From Strongylocentrotus droebachiensis (lineage: Eukaryota; Echinodermata; Echinoidea; Camarodonta; Strongylocentrotidae), in NCBI GenBank assembly GCA_035222895.1, contig JAVYIG010002090.1, forward strand, positions 186,001 to 250,000: 64,000 nucleotides of DNA, written 5' to 3'. The position numbers were made by a program, and so were the translations under genes. The first letter of the stretch is position 1. Each line of letters opens with the position of its first letter. This document shows positions 1 through 10,427 of the stretch, piece after piece. Under the pieces are notes generated by a model. The model saw nothing but the letters and a program-made list of their open reading frames with translations, was not told the origin of the DNA and searched no databases.

Positions 1-1566
1 GTTTCCCCTTCACCTATCCAATGATGCACTTGTAATACGATACAAAGATTCTTTATCAGATGGAAAATGAAACATTGAATCGTTAGTTTGGAACATAGAG
101 ACATGTTAAAAAGCGATTGCTGTATGCTACGTTTCCCAAAGACTTTGTTAAGTTTTGCGCTAATACAGTCGAAAAGACTGTTAATGTTAACTATAAACGA
201 ATTTATATATTTTGTATTTCAAATTGCTTATTGTGGGAATAAAAACGAACGAAAAGATTAAATAGATACAAAATATTTTGTAGATTAATAGGTCGGGGCG
301 GGGAAAGGGGCAATTTGGCCGCAGGAAGTTACCCCGCACCCTTACAAATTAGAAAAAATTAACACAAATTATACATGGAAAATCAGAACTACTTACCGCA
401 TGTTAATTCTCCTATGAGTGTGACTTGCAAGAAGATAAACCAGTGTAAAGATATTCCACGCATATTGATATCAATCTTTCTTAACAAAGAAAACACTAAA
501 CCATCAACTAAAGACCGTAATAACAATGTACGAGCAAGCCAAGTGGAGTGTTCCCGTCATATCTCAACATGTTTGTTGTATCATCCGATTTTATTACTTA
601 ATATTTCTTTCCTTTGAATTAGGAATATATTTATTGCATATTGCTTCCTGGTTCATTCTGATTAAAGCCTCAGTCACAACGCCAAACCGAATCCAAACCG
701 AAGCCAAACTGACCAATTCTTAACCATGGGCGGTAGTGTCATTCTTGCTTTGGTCTGTTGTCGATGATCTGATGTTGGTTTCGTTGGTATGACAGGGTTT
801 TACGTATTATGTTTGTTTAGTTAATAAGATCCTAAAAAAAGCTATGTGCATAAGACCGCATACATGGATGTTTAAAGGGCACTTGTATTGTAACATTTAA
901 GACTACTTTATTAAGTATTAAGATTCATAATTATCTATTGTTTGTTTTGAAATATTATAGAGCATTGATAAGGGGATAAACGAGTTTAACTTTTAAAATG
1001 GCAAAGGGCAAACAATGCTAGCACCAAAGTCGTTATGAATATGCATCAATTCCAAAAGAACGATAAGTGACGACAATTGAGGCCATTACCCCCTAGGACA
1101 ATTAAAAAGGGTAAATTTACCCTTATAACTATTTGGTTTCGATAAGTGGGTAGTTGTCATGGGGGGGGGGGGGTTATATTCAGGGAGTAATTTTCCTCGA
1201 GGGTGTTTGTCTCTGTGGGGAGGGGTAATTTTCGGGGGGTAATTGTCCTTGGAGATAATTGTCCCGCTTATAAAATCGACTGGGGGGGGGGGGTCGGCCA
1301 TGGTGGTTATTCCTAGAAATCGGATTTTATTATGTCTGTTGTCTGTCTGCAGTAGGTTTCTTGAGCGGTAAGCACACTATACGATCTGACTACGATCCGA
1401 TTTCGAAAGACTTTGGCATAGCATTTGATATGAATATTCAAACATGTAAACATCTTAATAATCGAGGATCTTATTAACGAAATCTAAATTTCAAGAGATA
1501 TCAAGTTTCCTTGGAGGAGAAAACAAGGAAAATCAGCTCAGAACCGTAGTAACATCAGATTAGTAT
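1..1566 (+). repeat. Segmental direct repeat, copy 1
   Basis: This block recurs at 4807-6905 in the same order and orientation. Shared segments include the opening sequence, the stretch around 370-720, the G-run/GGTAATT cluster near 1090-1300, and the stretch 1375-1560. Copy 1 is interrupted at about 1567, where a reverse-transcriptase fragment begins. No convincing coding region lies inside; the short open frames at 375-723 are shared by both copies but look random. The copies differ by substitutions and by separate insertions, so the duplication is not very recent. Confidence 0.85.
1155..1300. repeat. GGGGTAATTGTCC-type degenerate cluster
   Basis: Runs of G are interspersed with a motif close to GGGGTAATTGTCC, repeated irregularly. 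The same cluster type recurs at 5905-6125, 24395-24655 and 45110-45235 (the last two in the opposite sense, reading GGACAATTACCCC). It is not a strict tandem array: spacing and G-run length vary. Function unknown; it behaves like a dispersed simple-sequence family. Confidence 0.6.
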
Positions 1567-2175
1567 AGCCAAAGCCTTTGACCGTGTACCCCGTTACCGC
1601 CTCCTCCATAAGCTCCATCACTATGGGATCCATGACAACCTTATCAGATGGATCAGGGTGTTCCTAACTGAAAGTTTACAACGTGTTGTTGTAGACGGAG
1701 AGTCAACTGAATGGGTTCCAGTCACCTCTGGGGTACCGCAGGGCACAGTTCTCGGCCCACTTCTGTTTATATCCTTCATCAATGACATAGTAGATGGGAT
1801 TTCTTCCAAAATCCGACTCTTTGCTGATGATTGTCTTCTATACCGTCGGATCATAGCCAAGCCCTACAAGAAGATCTCAATAGGCTGCATTCATGGGCTA
1901 ACACATGGCAGATGAAATTCAACACCAAGAAATGCTTCCACGTCACATTCTCCCTACGTCGGAAAGCCATCACCACGACATACACGCTAGGAGACACTCC
2001 TCTTGCGTTGGTAACAGATCTCCGGTATCTAGGACTGACTTTCTCATCCAACTTGTCCTGGCAAGGCCACACGAACAACATCACATCCCGAGCCAATCGG
2101 ATGCTGGGACTATTCAGCAGAAATCTCCGCAAAACCTCACAAAACATCCGCCAACACGCCTACTTCAGAGGACCA
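1562..2175 (+). pseudogene. Non-LTR retrotransposon reverse transcriptase fragment
   Basis: The frame from about 1568 reads AKAFDRVPRYRLLHKLHHYG, then GVPQGTVLGPLLF (RT motif B region) and FADDCLLYR (catalytic YADD-type box, near 1820). After about 1860 the homology moves to another frame, giving LHSWANTWQMKFNTKKC and LRYLGLTFSSNLSW, which are typical of the RT thumb region in the Jockey/I/CR1 supergroup. A frameshift near 1850-1860, the missing endonuclease and the missing C-terminus show a dead fragment. It sits exactly where segmental repeat copy 1 loses similarity to copy 2. Confidence 0.85.
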
Positions 2176-2214
2176 AAAACTTTGATGACCCCAGTACAGT
2201 TGTGGCTACCTTGA

Positions 2215-2940
2215 GTGTAAATAACAAATTGATTCAATGAGTGAAACACATGAGGATATTGCATTTTTGTAGGGGAGATTTATACATTGAGGTGCATTTT
2301 CACCACGCAGAATAGCAGCGCGAGTCAATGGGCGATCAGCGGGCCATGTCACACATGGCTTAAAAGATAATATGCTAATTAAATAGTTAACATATTTCCC
2401 ACATGCCTATAACAATGAAACTACACAGAATTGTAGTTAAAGGTATGCTTGAAATGTATGTGAAATAAAAATTAAAAAATATTGTTTAGTTTTTTTTTAA
2501 TACATTTACAAAAATTGCTATTTCTACCAACTGGCTGCTGTGGTGTGTGTGTTCGCGGGGCAGACTGTTTGCACAGGCAGTGTGATCACCCTACTGGAAA
2601 ACTATAAAGATTTGGAGCAACCACGAAGACTATTCATCGATTACAATGACATGTAAATGTTTGTTTTGCTTTATGACAAAACAAACGTGAGTTTTAGGCA
2701 AATCATACATGAAAAGTTTGTCGTCATAGTAGCAACGAAGTTGTGCTTCAGGTGCATAGACGAGCTGTGTCGTGTTTGTATCATATTCAATATTTGTTCA
2801 GGATTAATAATCGATAAGAATGATGGAATACTGTAAACATATGTGTTTGGTATGTTTCATGGTACAAAGATCAAGGCGTTATGAGATGCATAGTGCAGGA
2901 TATGAAGTAGCACATGTCCTAATGCATAAAGAAGGTATTG
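2215..2940. other. Non-coding stretch, nothing recognised
   Basis: AT-rich sequence between the RT fragment and the SINE. I see no long open frame, terminal repeat or structured RNA. Confidence 0.5.
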
Positions 2941-2942
2941 GA

Positions 2943-3195
2943 TGTGTTCTGGTCTAATGGATACAGCACCGGATTGTTGATCACATGGTTCGCGGTTCGA
3001 GTCCCTCCACGGCACTAATGTCCTTTGGCAAGTCCCATGAATTCACATTTGCCACTCTCCGCCAAAATTGTAGATGGTTGGGGCTGTGAATGTTAATGTG
3101 ATTTGATTGGCATGTGTGCGCTTGTATGCTTGTAAGATGGTGCCTGGCTTGCATATTCCCTAGGGAGAGGAGCGTGTGCGCTTTTATGTGAAGAT
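2943..3195 (+). mobile_element. tRNA-derived SINE
   Basis: The head resembles a degenerate tRNA gene: an A-box-like TGGTCTAATGGAT near 2953, a possible GTT anticodon loop, and a near-perfect B box GGTTCGAGTCC at about 2994-3004. The 3' body continues for roughly 180 bases with no tRNA character. The acceptor and anticodon stems do not pair well, so it is a SINE rather than a functional tRNA gene. The parent tRNA is uncertain (Asn-like at best). Confidence 0.65.
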
Positions 3196-3554
3196 TAACA
3201 TTTTTTAAATATTTGTTTTGAATATTATTTCTGCCTTTTTCCTAATATAATAACTGAATAACAAAGAACATATAAACGTTTTTTTTTTTTAAACATTTGT
3301 GCATATAATAATAAAATACTATTATAAATTCAGAGTATTATCCAAACTATCTGTTGAAAAAGTGCAGGAAACCACAATTATAAGCGATGCTTGACTAGGA
3401 TGGCGGCCTAAAAAAAGTCCTAAGGTAAAACCTAAAATAAAAAAAGTGTTTAAACGATCTTTGTGTATGAGTTTGTGAGTGTGTTGTGTGCGTGTGTATT
3501 GTGTCCATGGACCGGCGTAAATGATCAAAATGGAAAGCGCTTAGGAACGTAGTA
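3196..3554. other. Non-coding stretch, nothing recognised
   Basis: AT-rich, with short T and A runs and a GTGT-rich patch near 3470-3500. No supported feature. Confidence 0.45.
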
Positions 3555-3937
3555 TTAAAGGTAAAGACCAGTATTGGAAACGCCCCGATTTCAAAAAATG
3601 AAATGGAAGCTCTTATTACCAATGATGTTAAAGAATATGTTTTTACTAATACATGATGATAACAAATTTGCCGGGAAACCGCCTACTAATTGATATATTT
3701 GGTAAATTAGTTTATCTATTGGTATGTGAAGGAAAAACGCACGTGTCGCGCACGTGTGTGTAGTCCCATATACATCTTTCTGTGTACAGTGCTTGTAACT
3801 TTACCAAGACTGGGCCAAATTTCTTATCATTTTGATGATTCCAGAACCTTGCAGTACACACCAACACCTATATGCTAGATGATCAACCTTTTCTGATCGA
3901 TTCCACAACGTTTCTTTCACAATGCAATCGCATGACA
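3555..3937 (+). repeat. Dispersed repeat family X, copy 1
   Basis: It begins near AAAGGTAAAGACC and ends near CAATGCAATCGCATGAC. The same sequence returns at 54949-55321 (+) and, for the second half, inverted at 24005-24190. A more diverged relative of the second half follows at 4115-4290. No protein coding is visible; it could be a non-autonomous element, but I could not define terminal repeats. Confidence 0.75.
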
Positions 3938-4114
3938 GTCTTGTAAAACAATCACTTAAACCATCCGACCTAACACACACTAAGATCGAAAGTGAGTTAC
4001 TGTTTAGTACCGGAGAGTAGTCACGTGATTACTTTAATAATGATAGTTGTCTAGAAAGGAGTTGAATATATAGGAATGATTGTATTATTGAAAAGAAGGT
4101 TGAGTACTGTCAAC

Positions 4115-4290
4115 TTTTGTGTGTAGTCCCATGTTCCCATTTTCCCATTTTTGTATGCAGTGTATGTGACATTCATCAAGATTGTGTTAATTCCTTTTCA
4201 TTTCGGTCATTCCATAACATCATAGTGTAGGCCTACTTTAACTTTTATCCAATGTACAGTTTCGTTCAGAGTTTCTTTCACAGCATATAA
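4115..4290 (+). repeat. Diverged second copy of repeat family X
   Basis: It aligns by eye to 3765-3937: the shared order is GTGTAGTCCCAT, a TGT.CAGTG stretch, a CAT/ACC AAGA.TG stretch, and TTTCTTTCACA near the end. Identity is clearly lower than among the other copies, suggesting an old tandem duplication. Confidence 0.55.
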
Positions 4291-4396
4291 TCTCACCACC
4301 TGTTCTCATTTGTATATGACCGATTAACGGACATCTCTGTCAATTTCATCAAATCTTGCTGAAAATTGAAAACAAAAAGCCCTTCCTCTCTTTTCT

Positions 4397-4535
4397 CAAT
4401 CCCCTCTCTCTCTCTCTCTCTCTCTCTATTTATATTTTTGTAACATATATACGCACACTTCTTACCTTTTCAAACTTGTCCGTACCCTCTCTTTCCAGAC
4501 TCTGTCTCCCTCTGTCTCCCTCTGTGTCTCTCTTT
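4397..4535 (+). repeat. (CT)n microsatellite and CTGTCTCC-rich tract
   Basis: An uninterrupted CT run at about 4404-4428 is followed by imperfect CTGTCTCC repeats up to about 4535. The open frame across it is pyrimidine-driven and not a gene. Confidence 0.85.
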
Positions 4536-5652
4536 CTATCTATTTACCCCTCTAATGGCCATGTCAAGGATAAGTATTGCATTTTCCTAATTGCTGAAGA
4601 CGACTGCTGCTGTGAAGTGAGATTTTACTTCACCTTGTCCCCCTCTCTTATGAACCATTTATGCTCGCCAATGTTTGTACAGAAATATAAAACACTTTCA
4701 GATTTTTGTTTTTGTTAAAGCATCCCTATTGTGATTGAAGGACCGTGTCAGCAAGCAACAAGGAAGGGTATTGATTAAAAAAATATATATATATTTGATT
4801 GATTTGTTTCCCCTTCACCTATCCAATGATGCACTTGTAATACGGTACAAAGATTCTTTATCAGATGGAAAATGAAACATTGAAACCAATATTGAATCAT
4901 TAGTTTGGAACATAGAGACATGTTAAAAAGCGATAGTTGTATGCTACGTTTCCCAAAGACTTTGTTAAGTTTTGCGCTAATACAGTCGAAAAGACTGTTA
5001 ATGTTAACTATAAACGAATTTATATATTTTGTATTTCATATTGCTTATTGTGGGAATAAAAAGTTCGGGGCGGGGAAAGAGGCAATTTGGCCGCATGAAG
5101 TTACCCCGCATCCTTACAAATTAGAAAAAATTAACACAAATTATACCTGTTAAATCAGAACTACTTACCGCATGTTAATTCTCCTATGAGTGTGACTTGC
5201 AAGAAGATAAACCAGTGTAAAGATATTCCACGCATATTCATATCAATCTTTCTTAACAAAGAAAACACTAAAGCATCAACTAAAGACCGTAATAACAATG
5301 TACGAGCAAGCCAAGTGGAGTGTTCCCGTCATATCTAAACATGTGTGTTGTTTCATCCGATTTTATTACTTAATATTTCTTTCCTTTGAATTAGGAATAT
5401 ATTTATTGCATATTGCTTCCTGGTTCATTCTGATTAAAGCCTCAGTCACAACGCCAAACCGAATACGAACCGAAGCCAAACTGACCAATTCTTAACCTTA
5501 ACGGTAGTGTCATTCTTGCTTTGGTCTGATGTCGATGATCTGATGTTGGTATCGTTGGTATGACAGGGGTATTACTTAGTATTATGTTTGTTTAGAAAAA
5601 TCTATAGGCATAAGACCGCTTACATGGCTGTTTACCTTGCTAGGTCGTTCAA

Positions 5653-5835
5653 AGGGCACTTGTACAGTGCGTCCCAGAAAAAAAAACCGAGGATTATCGA
5701 TGTTTTATCATAACTTAGTCACATTTATAATTACTAAATGACACATATTTGGAAAGCTTAGATCCTCGTCTTTCATTTGATGCAACTCATATGATTCATA
5801 TTTCATGCATGAGTGATTAAAATGAATTTGAAGAG
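5653..5835 (+). mobile_element. Possible mariner-type relic (one terminus)
   Basis: Copy 1 of the surrounding repeat reads ...GGGCACTTGTATTG, while copy 2 reads ...GGGCACTTGTA followed by CAGTGCGTCCCAGAAAA. Novel sequence therefore starts just after a TA, as Tc1/mariner insertion would give, and CAGTGCGTCCCA looks like a mariner terminus. I could not find a matching inverted terminus, so this is probably a fragment. Confidence 0.4.
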
Positions 5836-5904
5836 AGCCCCGCCAAACACTTCCGAAAAGATCGATAAGTGACAAAAATTTCGGCCATTACACCCTAGGA
5901 TATT

Positions 5905-6125
5905 TACCCCCCCCCCCCCCCCTCCCATCCTGGACAATTAAAAGGGAAGTTGTTTCAGAGGGTAATTGTCACCGGGGGGTAATCGTTCATAGAGGGTAAT
6001 TGTCCTAGGGGGTTATATTCCGGGGGAAATTTTCCTCGAGGGTGCATGGTTGTCCTTGGGGGGGGGGGTAATTATCCGGGGACTAATTGTCCTTGGAGTA
6101 ATTGTCCCGCTAGGAATCGACAGGG
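5905..6125. repeat. GGGGTAATTGTCC-type degenerate cluster
   Basis: Repeated GGGTAATTGTCC-like units with a 16-base C run near 5906 and a G run near 6058. It corresponds to the cluster at 1155-1300 within the duplicated block, but the arrangement of units differs between the copies. Confidence 0.6.
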
Positions 6126-6215
6126 GGAGATTGCCCATGGTGGTAATTCTTAGAAAACATGTTGTATTCTGCCTGTTGTCAGTTTGCTGTAGGAGCGTTA
6201 GGGTCACTATACGAT

Positions 6216-6671
6216 TAGCCTATCCGATATGCGTCGGGCTTTACAAGTAATCTAATCGCGTTTATATGGAGAGTAACATTGGCCCGGTGAACCCGAGCGC
6301 CTATCATCACTGGTGCATGCGAAAAGTTTTATTTTCTTTTATGTACCATGTTTCGTTCGTAGAAAATCTACGAACCCCCTGCAAAGCTCTTTCATGAATA
6401 TTTATGTAGCAAGGACCAAAATAGGCCAATGAGCGATGGGAAACGCGGAGATGATATTTGATTGGTTGAATCAAAGTGATCCATCACCAAATAAGGCTAG
6501 TCTTATGAATCATGCATGAGAATACGCTCGTCACACATACGATACACATATATGAATAATGATGAGTTGACCAGTGATGATAGGCGCTCGGGCTGACGCC
6601 CGCGCCGATGTCAGTCTCCCAAACGCGATTAGTACACTTGCCATTTAGCCCGACGCCTATCGGATAGGCTA
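6216..6671. mobile_element. 456-bp MITE with 9-bp target duplication
   Basis: The ends are inverted repeats starting TAGCCTATCCGATA; similarity between the arms, with some gaps, continues inward for about 95 bases up to GCGCCTATCATCACTGGT. It is flanked by CTATACGAT at 6207-6215 and 6672-6680. The paralogous site in segmental copy 1 (1377-1385) has one uninterrupted CTATACGAT, i.e. an empty site. No coding capacity. A 9-bp duplication suits the Mutator/MULE superfamily, whose transposase relics occur at 62.7-63.6 kb, but a link between the two is inference. Confidence 0.93.
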
Positions 6672-6905
6672 CTATACGATCTGACTACTATCCGATTTTG
6701 AAAGAATCTGCAATAGCATTTTATATGAACATTCAAACTTGTAACAATCTTAAGAATCAAGGATCTAAGTTGTCGTATTATTTTAAAAAATGTAATTTTT
6801 TCAAGAGATATCAAGTTTCCTTTGAGGAGGAAAAAAAAGCGAAATCAGATCAGAATCGTAGTGACGTCAGACTAGTATTACGATTGACTACGATTAAAGG
6901 GATCC

Positions 6906-7373
6906 GGTAACTTTGTCTCAGATTCTGAAACAAAGTACTGGATTTAGTTCATGCTGCAATGATAATTATAAACCTTTAGGTCAGTCAGGAACCCCATGAC
7001 TTTTACAAGCCGATCGCCTGTCTGATTATCAAAATATTTATGATTGGAATTACAAATTTTGAAAACCGTTTGCTAAACGGTTTTCATAACACTACAGTCT
7101 ATTGGGGGAAACGAGTATGGTAAAACCGGTCACTCAAAGATTTTTACTTTTTTGAGGCACTTCTCGATCATTTTGAAACGCGAAATTTTTAGGGCTTCAA
7201 TATTACACCATCTCACAGACACTGATAACATGTAGGGCCGTGCATCTCAGATTTAAGATCGTTAAACGATGCCTTTAAATACGATTCATTTCCATATCTA
7301 ACTACTTTTCGTTTCCTCAAACAATCGGATCGCAGGAGGATCGTGTAGAGTGCGCTGGAGACTCGAATCTAAC
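6906..7373. other. Non-coding stretch, nothing recognised
   Basis: No long open frame, terminal repeats or RNA structure seen. Confidence 0.45.
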
Positions 7374-7378
7374 TTGGG

Positions 7379-7810
7379 CAGGCGCGGATCTACGGGGGGG
7401 GTTTAGGGGGTTTAAACCCCCCCCTTGGGCGGCCCAAAAAAAAAAAAAAAAAAAAAAAAGGAAAAAAAAAGAAAAAAAGAAAGAAAAAAGAACGCACGCT
7501 GGAGAGAAACCCTTTCAAGTGCAAATATTGTGAGAAGATATTCAACTCATCTGGTAACTTAACCAAACACATGATAACTTTGGATATAACTGTGTATTAA
7601 ACTGTTACTTGATTTAAAAAGACGTTATCATGCACTGCTTTTTATGGTCTCCATTGTGTTAATAGATGCCAGGAAAACATCACTTACGGGGTTCAAATAA
7701 ACACCCCCCAAAAAAATCGGCTCGCCGCTTCGCGGCTCGTGGACGATGCTCCGCATCGTCATTATTTTGGTCAAACCCCCCCCCTTAGCAAAAAGCTAGA
7801 TCCGCCCCTG
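7379..7810 (+). mobile_element. hAT-type element with zinc-finger fragment, copy 1
   Basis: The termini are CAGGCGCGGATCTA and, inverted, CAGGGGCGGATCTA, with TTGGG duplicated at 7374-7378 and 7811-7815. CAGGGGCGG-type ends with a 5-bp duplication fit the hAT5-like group of hAT transposons. Inside are a G/C-run palindrome, an A-rich tract, and about 85 bases (7490-7575) encoding a C2H2 finger remnant. A GC-rich hairpin (GACGATGCTCCGCATCGTC) lies near 7742. No transposase is present, so it is non-autonomous. Confidence 0.85.
7490..7575 (+). pseudogene. Captured C2H2 zinc-finger exon fragment
   Basis: The sequence encodes a linker-like RTHAGEKP in one frame and, one base out of register, PFKCKYCEKIFNSSGNLTKH, which has the C-x2-C-x12-H spacing of a classical finger. 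The final zinc-binding His is lost (H-M-I-T-L replaces the usual H-x3-H). The linker frameshift is shared by both element copies, so the damage predates their separation. It appears to be a host or parental zinc-finger exon carried inside the transposon. Confidence 0.75.
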
Positions 7811-7815
7811 TTGGG

Positions 7816-8650
7816 TATTACACATTATACTAGTCTCCTGCAACCCGATATGGCATGACGTATATTGTGAGTTTCATTGCAGCATTATTTCCCCCACAGG
7901 GTCGTCGCTAGGACGGTTCGAATGGAGAAGTAGTCCAGAATCTGGTCTATTTAATTTTGATCTCCACCACACCAACGAAACGCCTCTCCCTACTTACTTG
8001 CTACCAGCCGATGATGGCGTGATCATTAAATAAGGACGCCAGGCTGGGCTGGTGAGCATAATTATGAGTTTGTTAATAACGCCATCTTCGACGGCTTGCA
8101 TCAAGTGTGTAGGAAATTATAAAGGACCGGGAAGGTTCTGGACTAATGGAGAAGGGGCGGTATCAGACAAGTTAACAACTAATGGAAAAAATAAAGTTGC
8201 GTTGTAGCAGTACTTTCAGTTAATATGCAATATATAATTCAAGTCAGCTGCGGTTTCAAGTAACCTTTAATTATGACGTGTAACTTTTTTGTCGTTCTTT
8301 CATATACCCAGTATTTAGTGGCAAGTATGATGAAGATAACTGTACTAATAGGAATTGTTTTAGGGAAATGTGTTTAGACCTTGTACATAATTTCTTTTTT
8401 TCTTCATGTTTATAACAAGTTCACTGAATGCAAAGAAATAACAGAACATGAAAAAAGAGATATTGCATACAAGACTCTAATTTATTCCATTGATTTTGTT
8501 TTAACCTACCAACAGACATGACAAAGGCTCATGATTAGAAGTAAGGTGTCCCAGACCCCAATATATTCCCTATCACCACGCCCTCCGCCCCCCCCCCCAA
8601 CTCGCTCCTCCCAACGAGCGTCGCCCCCTTCGCTACAAAGGACTGATGAC
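7816..8650. other. Non-coding stretch
   Basis: Mixed composition with no supported gene. A C run lies near 8588. The short open frame on the - strand across it is driven by that run. Confidence 0.45.
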
Positions 8651-8980
8651 GTATTAACACATATTCTCCCTGCCAAATGACACCGTAAACGGTACCTGTT
8701 TCTAATTGATCTTGAAAAGTTTGATAAATAAAATATCATTACCCTGATTATAACATAATGATGCGCTCCTTAATGCGGGTTTTCTTCCGAGGCTGTTATA
8801 CCAGCAAGTATTGTCAATGGTTTCCAGATATAATGTTGAAAATGCTGTACGTGATAAATCCATGGTTGGATTAGTGAATGAAGTTCCTTGTCATTATTTT
8901 GAAATAAACGTGTAGATGCATGTACATGACCGTTTGTATTGCAACATATGAAGCATATTGCTAAACAGGATGTTGTTATC
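8651..8980 (+). repeat. 330-bp direct repeat D, left copy
   Basis: It starts GTATTAACACATATTCTCC and ends ACAGGATGTTG near 8976. It is closely similar to 9675-9998 and ends where the foldback element begins. Confidence 0.85.
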
Positions 8981-9675
8981 CACTGTTGCTCATAAAGTTG
9001 GAATTTTTTTTTTACCCCAATTTATGGAATTATTTTGACAATGAATTATTCCTAAAAGATCTAGATAATAGTTTACATTCTCAGATTTTATTGAATAATA
9101 ATTTGGCAATGTGTGTTTTGCGTGACTGCTAAAGCATGTGTATGCTACTATGCTTATCAACTAGGGGACCTACGGCCTTAAGTCATAAATGACAGTAATG
9201 AGGACTAATGCCCCACAAAAGGGCACTAATATATATAGCACATCGACACGGTTTTGATCCTGGGGCCTCACAGTTACGAGGCCATTGCTTTGTCACTGAA
9301 CCATGACTGTACGCAGCGGGGGCTAGGGGGCAGTTTGCATAAATTTAAAAACAAACAGAAAATGCAATAAATTTTCAATAATTTATTGCATTTTACCCCG
9401 GTTCCCAACATAAACGAAATCCTCTGTGTGCCCATGCCTTGAGCCATAATTCACGTCCTTCCAGAGGATTTTTTAAGTGCGTAGGTCCCCTAGTTGATAA
9501 GCATAGTAGCATACACATGCTTTAGCAGTCACGAAAAACACACATTGTTAAACTATTATTCAATAAAATCTGAGAATGTATACTATTATCTAGATCTATT
9601 ATTTTTTAATTATTTTTAAAATAATTCCATAAATTGGGGTAAAACAAAAATATTCCAACTATATGAGCGACAGTG
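8981..9675. mobile_element. Foldback element with long inverted arms
   Basis: The left arm (8981-9180) starts CACTGTTGCTCATAAAGTT and is mirrored by the right arm (9477-9675), whose inverted end is CACTGTCGCTCATATAGTT. The arms pair for close to 200 bases. The loop (about 9180-9477) carries a second, tRNA-like repeat on the - strand. A TA follows the right end; the left flank is not clean, so the target duplication is uncertain (Tc1/mariner-like at best). It lies exactly between two direct repeats. Confidence 0.85.
9180..9472 (-). mobile_element. tRNA-related SINE-like repeat in the foldback loop
   Basis: Read on the - strand it has an A-box-like TGGTTCAGTGACAAAG and a B-box-like GGATCAAAACC, preceded by a region rich in C and a short ATAAATTATTGA-type palindrome. 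The same unit occurs on the + strand at 25811-26571, where it is interrupted by an RTE tail. Whether it is a SINE or simply an internal part of a larger element is not settled. Confidence 0.6.
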
Positions 9676-9998
9676 TATTAAAACATATCCTCCCTGCCAA
9701 ATGACACCGTAAAAGGTACCTGTTTCTAATTGATCTTGAAAATTTTGATAAATAAAATATCATTACCCTGATTATAACATAATGATGCGCTCCTTAATGC
9801 GGGTTTTCTTCCGAGGCTGTTATACCAGCAAGTATTGTCAATGGTTTCCAGAGATAATGTTGAAAATGCTGTACGTGGTAAATCCATGGTTGGATCAGTG
9901 GATGAAGTTCCTTGTCATGATTTTGAAATAAACGTGTAGATGCATGTACATGACCGTGTGTATTGCAACATATAAAGCATAGCTAAACAGGATGTTGA
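9675..9998 (+). repeat. 330-bp direct repeat D, right copy
   Basis: A direct copy of 8651-8980 that begins at the last base of the foldback element. Differences are a few substitutions and a small deletion near 9980. Confidence 0.85.
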
Positions 9999-10004
9999 TA
10001 TACA

Positions 10005-10427
10005 TTCAATTTCAATTCAATTCAATTCGTTTTATTAAACCATTTAAAATAAAAAAATATTATACAAATCATGCGTGCATGAACATTATTGATACAGTGT
10101 AAATAGTCAGGGTGCCCCTTAAGCCAAGGCTTGATTAATGGGGCCCCCAATACATAAAGAAATATACATACAATAAACCTGAGATACAAACAAACTCAGA
10201 TGTAAAAAACATTAAAACATTAAGCACTAAAGATACAGGTAAAGGGAAATAGGAAAAGGCGAAATGAGAAAACTTAGGGAGGAGACATGTGCATACAAAT
10301 ATTATAGATTATAGAATTTTAAAAATCTAGAAAGTCAAAGAGGGCTATATAAACTAGGAATAAAGGTCGAATACGACAGACAGACAGAAGGGGAGACAAA
10401 TAAAGAAAGAGAGAGAGAGGAAGAGGG
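10005..10427 (-). mobile_element. 3' end of a CR1-group LINE
   Basis: On the - strand this reads as a 3' UTR ending in ATTGAATTGAA-type short repeats (10006-10028), the usual tail of CR1/L2-type LINEs. The layout (tail, TTTTATTA, GGGTGCCCC patch) resembles the 3' ends of the two larger LINEs here (13868 and 30246). No ORF remains. The A-rich sequence at 10884-10960 may be its continuation beyond the inserted hAT element. Confidence 0.6.

Larger units (their letters stand above)
4807..6905 (+). repeat. Segmental direct repeat, copy 2
   Basis: Second copy of the block at 1-1566, starting with the same GTTTCCCCTTCACC sequence. It is longer because it carries two insertions absent from copy 1: a mariner-like fragment entering at a TA near 5652 and a 456-bp MITE at 6216-6671. 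Similarity resumes after each insertion. Confidence 0.85.

Noticed and set aside
2943-3014. Functional tRNA gene
   Set aside because: A and B boxes are recognisable, but acceptor and anticodon stems do not pair properly and a SINE body follows.
4356-4718. 120-aa open frame
   Set aside because: Driven by CT and CTGTCTCC simple repeats, with no family similarity.
8651-9998. LTR retrotransposon with 330-bp LTRs
   Set aside because: The direct repeats lack TG...CA ends, there is no primer-binding site or gag-pol, and the interior is a foldback element.
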